A stretch of 64,000 nt of DNA, from assembly GCA_035539135.1 (NCBI GenBank), contig DATLJD010000014.1:434001-498000 (forward strand). The letters are read 5' to 3'. The first letter of the stretch is position 1. Each line of letters begins with the position of its first letter. This document shows positions 1-6,416 of this stretch, piece after piece. Source of the stretch: JABFWF01 sp035539135 (GTDB lineage: Bacteria > Pseudomonadota > Gammaproteobacteria > Xanthomonadales > Xanthomonadaceae). The notes beneath the pieces were generated by a model. That model was not told the origin of the DNA, searched no databases, and saw only the letters and a program-made list of their open reading frames with translations. Made by a program: the position numbers and the translations under genes.

Positions 1-91
1 GCGCGTCGAGATGCTCGTCCGCGCGCACGATCGTCTGGGCGTCCGCGGCCGGTCCGATCAACAGCAGGCACGTGAATACGAGCGCGCGCAT
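1..91 (-). CDS. Partial exported protein, N-terminus only
   Basis: Only the first 30 codons are inside the window. From the ATG at 91 the peptide begins with a short basic start (M-R-A), a hydrophobic run (LVFTCLLLIGPAA) and a small-residue site A-D-A followed by Q-T, a standard Sec signal peptide with likely cleavage after residue 18. A purine-rich stretch (GGGGAA) lies about 4 bases before the ATG. The mature start (IVRADEHLDA) resembles the beginning of exported amidohydrolase-type proteins, but that is a weak hint from about ten residues. The function cannot be assigned from this window. Confidence 0.55.
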   Translation of the reverse strand, partial: MRALVFTCLLLIGPAADAQTIVRADEHLDA

Positions 92-375
92 GGCGTTCCC
101 CGCCGGCTTGGACGGCGCGATCCTACCCCCGTTCTTGCTGCCCGTGCATTCACCCGCGCAGCTCGGGGCGCGTCCCCGCATCGGCGGTACGGGGCTCCCC
201 GGGCGCAGGAGGTTTGCACACCCGGGCACTTGCCCTCGCAAGGGTGACGGAGTAGACCGGGGCCGCTTTCCCGGACACGGGCATCGCGGGTTTCCGGGCC
301 GATGCGCTGGCCCTCCCGGAACGCGGCGCCCGTTCCTACCGATAGGGGGCAAGCGGCCAGCAACGGAGGTCTGCC

Positions 376-1980
376 ATGCATCCCACACCCATTCGCCTTG
401 CCCTGGCGGTCGCGCTCGGGCTCGCCGCGTTGCCGGCGAACGCCACCTTCCACCTGATGAAGGTGGTGGAAGTCTTCGCGGGCACGCCCGCATCTCCCAA
501 TGCGCAATACGTCGTCATCCAGATGTACGCAAGCGGCCAGAACCTGGTCAACGGCCACACGTTGACCGTCTTCAACGGCGCCGGGCAGCAGGTCGGCAGC
601 TTCGCGTTCACCCACAACGTGGCCAGCGGCGCCAACCAGTCCAAGATCCTGATCGCCACGCCCGAGGCGGCCGGCTTCTTCAGCGTCACGCCGGACCTGA
701 CCATGAGTGCAGCCATCCTCGCCGCGGGCGGCAAGGTGTGCTTCGCCGACACCATCGACTGCGTGGCCTGGGGCGCCTACACCGGCGGCAGCGCGGGCGT
801 CGGCCCGCCCTTCAATCCCGGCGGCGGCATCACGCCCGGCCGCGCGATCCTGCGTCGGCTGGACATCGCGGGCTCCGCGTCCATCCTGGACGCGCTCGAC
901 GACACCGGCAGTTCCGCCAACGACTTCCGCTTCGGCACGCCCGGACCGAGAAACAACGCCGGCATGCTCGGCCACGCACCCGCCAACACCTGCGGCAACG
1001 GCACGGTTGAGGGGCTGGAACAGTGCGACGACCGCAACGTCACCAGCGGCGACGGATGCTCCAGCGTCTGCGCGCTGGAGGAAGGAGCATCCACCCGCCG
1101 CGTGGCGACCGACTACAACGGCGACGGCCGCTCCGACCTGTTCTGGCGCAATGGCTCCACCGGCGGCAACGTGATCTGGCGATCGGCAAGCGCGCAAAGC
1201 TCGCAGTCGCTGCCAAGCGTTATCGTGCAATGGCAGGTAGTGGGCGAAGGCGACGTGGATGGCGACGGCGCCTCGGATGTCGTCTGGCGCAACGCCAGCA
1301 CCGGCGCGGACGTCATTTGGCGCTCCGGCAATCCCGCGAGGTCGCTGCCGATGACCGGCGTCACCGTCCTCAGCTGGCGCATCGTTGGCGTCGGCGATTT
1401 CGACGGGGACGGACGTGCCGACGTGTTGTGGCGCAACGCCAGTTCAGGCGCCAACGTCATCTGGCGCTCCGGCAACTCCGCGACCTCGCAGGTGGTAACG
1501 AGGGTGGAGGACACCAACTGGCGGGTGGTTGGCATCGGCGACTTCGACGGCGACGGCAAGTCGGACGTCCTGTGGCGCAACGTGCGCACCGGCGGCAACA
1601 TCATCTGGCGCTCGGCACTCTCCTCGAACCCGCTGGGGGTAACGGCGGTCACGACCCTGAGCTGGCAGATCGTCGGGATCGGCGACTTCGATGGCGACGG
1701 CAAGTCGGACATCCTGTGGCGCAATGCCAGCAGCGGCGGCAACACCATCTGGCGATCCGCCAGCAGCGCCGCCACCGTCGCGGTGACCACCGTCGCGGAC
1801 CGCAACTGGCGCGTGTCCGCGATCGGCGACTACAACGGCGACGGCAGGTCGGACATCCTGTGGCGGAACGCAGCCACCGGCGCCGGAGTCATCTGGCGCT
1901 CGGCCAATTCGGGAAGTCGCACCGAGGTCACGACCGTCACCAACTTGGCGTGGTCCGTCGTGCCGCGCCAGGGACAATGA
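376..1980 (+). CDS. Secreted VCBS/FG-GAP-like repeat protein with Myxococcus-type Cys-rich motif
   Basis: The product is a 534-aa exported protein of unknown role. A strong GGAGGT lies 5 bases before the ATG. Residues 1-23 form a signal peptide ending ANA. Residues about 24-200 form a beta-rich domain with a lamin-tail-like flavour (ends near F-G-T-P-G-P-R-N-N; my inference). Residues 206-232 hold CGNG..E.CDD....GDGCSS.C, the Cys-rich repeat common in myxobacterial surface proteins (DUF4215 type). From residue 246 there are six units of about 48 aa, each with a calcium-loop motif D-x-N/D-G-D-G-x-S/A-D followed by WRN and IWRS. Such FG-GAP/VCBS units usually build a beta-propeller. The gene is monocistronic, with a bidirectional terminator after it. 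Adhesion or matrix binding outside the cell is plausible but unproven. Confidence 0.85.
   Translation: MHPTPIRLALAVALGLAALPANATFHLMKVVEVFAGTPASPNAQYVVIQMYASGQNLVNGHTLTVFNGAGQQVGSFAFTHNVASGANQSKILIATPEAAGFFSVTPDLTMSAAILAAGGKVCFADTIDCVAWGAYTGGSAGVGPPFNPGGGITPGRAILRRLDIAGSASILDALDDTGSSANDFRFGTPGPRNNAGMLGHAPANTCGNGTVEGLEQCDDRNVTSGDGCSSVCALEEGASTRRVATDYNGDGRSDLFWRNGSTGGNVIWRSASAQSSQSLPSVIVQWQVVGEGDVDGDGASDVVWRNASTGADVIWRSGNPARSLPMTGVTVLSWRIVGVGDFDGDGRADVLWRNASSGANVIWRSGNSATSQVVTRVEDTNWRVVGIGDFDGDGKSDVLWRNVRTGGNIIWRSALSSNPLGVTAVTTLSWQIVGIGDFDGDGKSDILWRNASSGGNTIWRSASSAATVAVTTVADRNWRVSAIGDYNGDGRSDILWRNAATGAGVIWRSANSGSRTEVTTVTNLAWSVVPRQGQ
1111..1971 (+). repeat. Six tandem 144-bp coding repeats
   Basis: The calcium-loop codons recur at 1111, 1252, 1396, 1540, 1684 and 1828. 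The first step is 141 bp and all later steps are exactly 144 bp. Units 3 to 5 share long nearly identical stretches around the DFDGDG and LWRN codons, so copy number could change by slippage or recombination without breaking the frame. Confidence 0.85.
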
Positions 1981-2036
1981 CCTCTCCGACCGGTCGCCTG
2001 CGGACACCCGGCAGACGGGGCGGCGTCGGAAAAAAG

Positions 2037-2061
2037 AAAGCGGGCCATGCGGCCCGCTTTT
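2037..2061. terminator. Bidirectional rho-independent terminator between VCBS gene and pnp
   Basis: GCGGGCC (2040-2046), loop ATGC, GGCCCGC (2051-2057), followed by TTTT on the plus strand. The A-rich left flank (2031-2039) gives a U-rich tail on the minus strand. It lies between convergent genes and can serve both. Confidence 0.85.
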
Positions 2062-2083
2062 CTTCGCGCGATGGCGCGACGGC

Positions 2084-4192
2084 TCAGCCGTTCGGCAGCC
2101 CCTCGCCTTCCTCGACCGCCTTCATGGACAGGCGGATGCGGCCCTGCTTGTCCACTTCCAGCACCTTGACCTTGACCACATCGCCTTCCTTGAGCTTGTC
2201 GCTGACCTTCTCGACGCGCTCGTTGGAGATCTGCGAGACGTGCACCAGGCCGTCCTTGCCGGGCAGGATGGTCACGAAGGCGCCGAAGTCCATCAGCTTG
2301 GCGACCTTGCCCTCGTAGATCCGGCCCGGCTCGACGTCCGAGGTGATCTGCTCGATGCGCGCCTTGGCGGCCTGCGCCGCGGCGGCGTTGACCGATGCGA
2401 TCACGATCGTGCCGTCGTCCTGGATGTCGATCTGGGTGCCGGTTTCCTTGGTGATCGCCTGGATGGTCGAGCCGCCCTTGCCGATCACCTCGCGGATCTT
2501 GTCCGGGTGGATCTTCATGGTCAGCAGGCGCGGGGCGAACTCCGAGAGCTCCGCGCGCGGCGCGGTGATCGCCTTCTGCATCTCGCCGAGGATGTGCAGG
2601 CGGCCGGCCTTGGCCTGCTTCAGCGCGACCTGCATGATCTCCTCGGTGATGCCCTGGATCTTGATGTCCATCTGCAGGGCGGTCACGCCGTTCTCGGTGC
2701 CGGCGACCTTGAAGTCCATGTCGCCGAGGTGGTCCTCGTCGCCGAGGATGTCGGACAGCACCACGAAGCGGTCGTCTTCCTTCACCAGGCCCATCGCGAT
2801 GCCGGCGACCGGCGCCTTGATCGGCACGCCCGCGTCCATCAGCGCCATCGAGGAGCCGCACACCGACGCCATCGACGAGGAACCGTTCGACTCGGTGATC
2901 TCCGACACCACGCGCACGGTGTACGGGAATTCCTCCATCGACGGCATCACCGCCAGCACGCCGCGCTTGGCGAGGCGGCCGTGGCCGATCTCGCGGCGCT
3001 TGGGCGCGCCGAAGCGGCCGGTCTCGCCGACCGAGTACGGCGGGAAGTTGTAGTGGAACAGGAAGTGTTCCTTGTACTCGCCGGAGACGGCGTCGATGAT
3101 CTGGCCGTCGCGCGCGGTGCCGAGCGTGGTGACCACGATCGCCTGGGTTTCGCCGCGGGTGAACATCGCCGAGCCGTGGGTGCGCGGCAGGACGCCGACC
3201 CTCGAGGTGATCGGACGCACCACGTCGAGCGCGCGGCCGTCGATGCGCACCTTGGTGTCGAGCACGGAGTCGCGCATGGTGCGGTACTCGAGCTCGCCGA
3301 ACTCCTTGTTGTACTCGGCCTGGGACCAGCCTTCCGCCTCGGCGCGGCCGGACAGCGTGGTCCAGGTGTCCTTGCGGATCGCGGAGATCGCCTCGCGGCG
3401 CTGCTGCTTGTCGCGGATCTGGTAGGCCTGCGCCAGCGCGGCGCCGGCATTGGCCTTGATCTCGGCGATCAGCGCGTGGTTCTTCGGCGGGGCGACCCAG
3501 TCGGACGGCTTCACGCCGGCTTCGACGCACAGCTCGTTGATCGCGTTGATGACCTTCTGCTGCTCGCGGTGGCCGAACATCACGGCGCCGAGCATCACTT
3601 CTTCCGACAGCATCTTCGCTTCGGACTCGACCATCAGCACGGCGTTGGCGGTGCCGGCGACGACCAGCTCAAGGTCGCTGGTGGCGAGCTCGGTGGCGGT
3701 CGGGTTGAGCAGGTACTGGCCGTCCTTGTAGCCGACCTTGGCGGCGCCGATCGGGCCCTGGAACGGGGTGCCGGCGAGCGCCAGCGCGGCGGACGCGCCG
3801 ATCAGCGCCGGGATGTCGCCGTCGATTTCCGGATTCAGCGACATCACCGTCGCGATGATCTGGACTTCGTTCTTGTAGTCCTCGGGGAACAGCGGGCGGA
3901 TCGGGCGGTCGATCAGGCGGGAGATCAGGGTCTCCTTCTCGGTCGGCCGGCCCTCGCGCTTGAAGAAGCCGCCGGGGATGCGGCCGCCGGCGTAGAACTT
4001 CTCCTGGTAGTCCACGGTGAGCGGGAAGAAGTCCTGCCCTTCGCGCGCCGACTTGGCGGCGACCGCGGAGACCAGCAGTACGGTGTCGTCCATCTTGACG
4101 ATGACGGCGCCGCTGGCCTGACGGGCGATCTCGCCGGTCTCCAGCGTCACGGTGTGCTTGCCGTACTGGAAGGTCTTGGTGATTTTTGCCAC
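2084..4192 (-). CDS. pnp: Polyribonucleotide nucleotidyltransferase (PNPase)
   Basis: A phosphorolytic 3'-5' exoribonuclease of the RNA degradosome that releases nucleoside diphosphates. At 702 aa it matches the family. Two RNase PH-like domains flank a helical linker, followed by a KH domain with V-I-G-K-G-G and a C-terminal S1 domain (GRIYEGKVAKLMDFGAF). I chose the GTG at 4192: GAGGAA lies 6 bases upstream and the protein then starts VAKITKTFQYG, as in relatives. An ATG 7 codons upstream would add a tail lacking a ribosome site. It is the last gene of the rimP-nusA-infB cluster. The 205-bp leader after rpsO holds the rpsO terminator and an inverted repeat, and in enterobacteria a leader stem-loop mediates RNase III/PNPase autoregulation. 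Confidence 0.97.
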   Translation of the reverse strand: MAKITKTFQYGKHTVTLETGEIARQASGAVIVKMDDTVLLVSAVAAKSAREGQDFFPLTVDYQEKFYAGGRIPGGFFKREGRPTEKETLISRLIDRPIRPLFPEDYKNEVQIIATVMSLNPEIDGDIPALIGASAALALAGTPFQGPIGAAKVGYKDGQYLLNPTATELATSDLELVVAGTANAVLMVESEAKMLSEEVMLGAVMFGHREQQKVINAINELCVEAGVKPSDWVAPPKNHALIAEIKANAGAALAQAYQIRDKQQRREAISAIRKDTWTTLSGRAEAEGWSQAEYNKEFGELEYRTMRDSVLDTKVRIDGRALDVVRPITSRVGVLPRTHGSAMFTRGETQAIVVTTLGTARDGQIIDAVSGEYKEHFLFHYNFPPYSVGETGRFGAPKRREIGHGRLAKRGVLAVMPSMEEFPYTVRVVSEITESNGSSSMASVCGSSMALMDAGVPIKAPVAGIAMGLVKEDDRFVVLSDILGDEDHLGDMDFKVAGTENGVTALQMDIKIQGITEEIMQVALKQAKAGRLHILGEMQKAITAPRAELSEFAPRLLTMKIHPDKIREVIGKGGSTIQAITKETGTQIDIQDDGTIVIASVNAAAAQAAKARIEQITSDVEPGRIYEGKVAKLMDFGAFVTILPGKDGLVHVSQISNERVEKVSDKLKEGDVVKVKVLEVDKQGRIRLSMKAVEEGEGLPNG

Positions 4193-4268
4193 GTTGGGTT
4201 CCTCGGTTCTCATGCGTTCCGCGCACCGCCCTTGCGGCGTGCGGTGGCCGGTGAAGGCCGGGCGCTGC

Positions 4269-4343
4269 CATTCCGAACGGAGTGAGGCATCGGCTCTGCG
4301 AGCCCCGTGGGCGGAAAGCGGATCCCTCGCTACGCTCGGGATG
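4269..4343. repeat. Imperfect 19-bp inverted repeat in the pnp leader, dispersed-element type
   Basis: The left arm 4269-4287 (CATTCCGAACGGAGTGAGG) and the reverse complement of the right arm 4325-4343 (CATCCCGAGCGTAGCGAGG) agree at 15 of 19 bases and enclose 37 bases. The wording is that of a dispersed intergenic palindrome often seen in GC-rich proteobacteria (from memory, not searched). Transcribed, it would form a long stem-loop just upstream of pnp. Confidence 0.6.
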
Positions 4344-4350
4344 ACAGCGG

Positions 4351-4385
4351 GAAAAACGAAACCGCGGCGCATCGCTGCGCCGCGG
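4351..4385 (-). terminator. rpsO rho-independent terminator
   Basis: On the minus strand a perfect 10-bp stem (CCGCGGCGCA / TGCGCCGCGG, 4362-4385) with loop GCGA is followed by TTTCGTTTTT. It begins 12 bases after the rpsO stop codon, so much rpsO transcription should end here, with pnp fed by read-through. Confidence 0.85.
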
Positions 4386-4397
4386 TCGGGGTACTGC

Positions 4398-4658
4398 TCA
4401 GCGGCGCAGACCGAGCTTCTCGATCAGGGCCTTGTAGCGCTCGGCGTCCTTGCGATGCAGGTAGTCGAGCAGGCTGCGGCGCTGGTTGACCATCTTCAGC
4501 AGGCCGCGCCGGCTGTGGTGGTCCTGCTTGTGGATCTTGAAGTGCTCGGTCAGCTGCGCGATGCGCGCCGAGAGCAGGGCGACCTGGACTTCCGGCGAGC
4601 CGGTGTCGTTGGGGCCGCGGGCGTGTTCCTGGATGACTTTGCTGCTGTCGATGGACAT
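4398..4658 (-). CDS. rpsO: 30S ribosomal protein S15
   Basis: An 86-aa protein, the exact family size. It is a primary 16S rRNA binder of the platform (helices 20-22) and also bridges the subunits. The sequence has the invariant features N-D-T-G-S-P-E-V-Q, H-x-K-D-H-H-S-R-R-G-L and L-D-Y-L-H-R-K-D. The ATG at 4658 is preceded by GAGAAGAA. It lies between truB and pnp, the conserved order. S15 often represses its own translation in the leader. The transcript from the promoter at 4780-4809 would have a leader of roughly 115 bases, long enough for such a structure. Confidence 0.98.
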   Translation of the reverse strand: MSIDSSKVIQEHARGPNDTGSPEVQVALLSARIAQLTEHFKIHKQDHHSRRGLLKMVNQRRSLLDYLHRKDAERYKALIEKLGLRR

Positions 4659-4779
4659 GGGTTCTTCTCGGTAGATGCGTGGTCGGCAGGAACGCCGGCG
4701 TCGCAGGAACGCCGGAACGCACCGCCAGGCCCGCCGCGTGCGGGGTGGGTGCTGCGAGCGGAGACTCGGGAGCCGCGGG

Positions 4780-4809
4780 ATTGTAGCCCGCGGGGTCCTT
4801 GCGGGACAA
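4780..4809 (-). promoter_or_regulatory. Sigma-70-type promoter for rpsO
   Basis: On the minus strand there is a -35 TTGTCC (4804-4809) and a -10 TACAAT (4780-4785) with an 18-base spacer. It lies in the truB-rpsO gap and points at rpsO. It would let rpsO/pnp be expressed apart from the upstream nusA operon, as in E. coli. Confidence 0.6.
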
Positions 4810-4900
4810 GGCGTTAGGGGCCATCGCCGCGCCGGGATCCCTGCGCCGGCGCGCGGTTTCCGCTGCCGCGTGACGGACGGATTGGAGGCGAGGGCCGCGC

Positions 4901-5851
4901 TCAGCCGGCCGGCTGCGGCTGCACGCAGCCCCAGGCGAACCAGCGCTGCGGGCGCAGGCCGGCCGCGTCCGCCAGCCCCAGGCCCAGCGCCCGCCCGTCC
5001 TCGTCGAACACGGCGACGCTTCCCTCGGCGCCGAAGCGCCCGGCCAGCGCCTGCCCCTGCCCCAGCCGCCGCGCCTGCGCCGCGTTCACCCGCACCTGCG
5101 GCCAGGAGGCCATGCCGGCCTCGATCGGCAGCAGGCAGGCGTCCAGGCCGCGTTCGCCGCGTTCGGCCAGCGCCTGCAGCGCCTCCAGGGTCCACATCCG
5201 CGGCTCGCGGAAGGGATCCACCCACAGCCGCCGCAGCTCCGCCACGTGCGCGCCGCAGCCGAGCAGCTCGCCGAGGTCGCGGACCAGGCTGCGCACGTAG
5301 GTGCCCGCTCCGCATTCGACGTGCAGCCGCAGCAACGGCGCGCCGCCGTCGAGCAGGTCGGCGGCGGACTGCAGCTCGAACGCGTGCACGTCCACCTCGC
5401 GCTCGTCCACCTCCACCACCTCGCCCCGGCGCGCCTTGGCGTACAGCGGCTCGCCGCCGCGCTTGAGCGCGGAGTAGATCGGCGGACGCTGGCGGATGCG
5501 GCCGGTGAGCCGTTGCAGGGCGGCGTCGATGGCGTCAATGGTGAGCGCCGGCACCGGCCGCTCGCGCAGCGGCTGGCCTTCCGCGTCGTCGGTGTCGGTG
5601 ACGACGCCCAGCCGGGCGACGGTGTCGTAGGCCTTGCGCGCGCCGAGCAGGCCGCCGGCGATCTTGGTCGCCTCGCCGAAGCAGACCGGCAGCAGGCCGG
5701 TGGCGAGCGGATCCAGGCTGCCGGTGTGGCCGCCCTTGTCGGCGCGGAACAGATGGCGCACGCGCTGCAGCGCCTGGTTCGAGCTGAGTCCGCGCGGCTT
5801 GTCCAGCAGCAGGATGCCGTCGAGGCGCCGGAATTTGGTCTTGGACGCCAT
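4901..5851 (-). CDS. truB: tRNA pseudouridine(55) synthase TruB
   Basis: Converts uridine 55 of the T-loop of nearly all tRNAs to pseudouridine. The protein is 316 aa. The catalytic block GGHTGSLDPLATG is at residues 40-52, with nucleophile Asp47. K-A-Y motifs and the P-P-x-Y-S-A-L-K segment follow, and a C-terminal PUA-like region comes after residue 240. The start is the ATG at 5851; a TTG one codon upstream is not needed. It sits downstream of rbfA and upstream of rpsO in the conserved cluster. The C-terminus ends P-Q-P-A-G. Confidence 0.97.
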   Translation of the reverse strand: MASKTKFRRLDGILLLDKPRGLSSNQALQRVRHLFRADKGGHTGSLDPLATGLLPVCFGEATKIAGGLLGARKAYDTVARLGVVTDTDDAEGQPLRERPVPALTIDAIDAALQRLTGRIRQRPPIYSALKRGGEPLYAKARRGEVVEVDEREVDVHAFELQSAADLLDGGAPLLRLHVECGAGTYVRSLVRDLGELLGCGAHVAELRRLWVDPFREPRMWTLEALQALAERGERGLDACLLPIEAGMASWPQVRVNAAQARRLGQGQALAGRFGAEGSVAVFDEDGRALGLGLADAAGLRPQRWFAWGCVQPQPAG

Positions 5852-6019
5852 CAACGGTCGCTCGTGGCCGGTTCCATCGTGTGTGCGGCTTGTCGCGGCG
5901 CCGGCGGCGTTCGCCCGCCGCCATCGTTCCGGCCGGAGCCGGCCACCCCTTTATGCCCGTCCGCGGGGGAAAACGCGACTGGCGCGCCCGGACCGGCCGC
6001 GGCCCGGACGGCGATACCG

Positions 6020-6400
6020 CTACGCGCCTTTGCCGTCCCCGTCCGCGCGGCCGGCGTCCGGCAGGTCGCGCAGCAGGCGTTCGATGCGCTCGCCGCGGTC
6101 CACCGAGTCGTCGTAGGCGAAGTGCAGTTCCGGGACATGGCGCAGCTTGACCGCGCGCGCCAGCGCGAAGCGCAGCTCGCGCGCCAGCCCCTTCAGGCCG
6201 CGCACCGCCTCCTCCGAACGCTCGGGCTGGAGCGCGGTGACGAACACCTTGGCGTGCGCCATGTCGCGGGTGACCTCGACGTCGGAGACGCTGGCCGAGG
6301 GCAGCCCGTGCTCGCGCACGGCCTCGTGCACGAGCCGGCCCAGCTCGCGACGGAGCTGGGCGGAGACGCGGTCGGTGCGGTGGAAGGACTTCTGCGGCAT
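6020..6400 (-). CDS. rbfA: Ribosome-binding factor A
   Basis: A late 30S maturation factor with a single KH-type domain that binds near helix 1/helix 44 of 16S rRNA and is needed in the cold. At 126 aa it is the usual size. It begins MPQKSFHRTDRVSAQLRREL and keeps V-S-D-V-E-V-T-R-D-M-A-H-A-K-V-F and P-E-L-H-F-x-x-D-D-S. The ATG at 6400 lies 16 bases after the infB stop. The C-terminal tail is short and charged (R-A-D-G-D-G-K-G-A). The 168 bases between its stop and truB show no gene. Confidence 0.96.
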   Translation of the reverse strand: MPQKSFHRTDRVSAQLRRELGRLVHEAVREHGLPSASVSDVEVTRDMAHAKVFVTALQPERSEEAVRGLKGLARELRFALARAVKLRHVPELHFAYDDSVDRGERIERLLRDLPDAGRADGDGKGA

Positions 6401-6416
6401 CAGGTTCCCCTGGGCG

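Noticed and set aside
180..375. Possible riboswitch (c-di-GMP or other) upstream of the repeat protein
   Set aside because: The GC-rich leader folds locally but lacks the conserved core motifs I know for GEMM, TPP, cobalamin or SAM riboswitches. TTGCCC-17-TAGACC is only a weak promoter candidate.
58..1230. A minus-strand frame opposite the repeat protein
   Set aside because: It has no ribosome site and no fold, and it would overlap both the true exported gene starting at 91 and the repeat gene, which has a signal peptide and Shine-Dalgarno.
2240..4285. A 681-codon plus-strand open frame opposite pnp
   Set aside because: Same GC-driven shadow. pnp itself is full length with all domains and a ribosome site.
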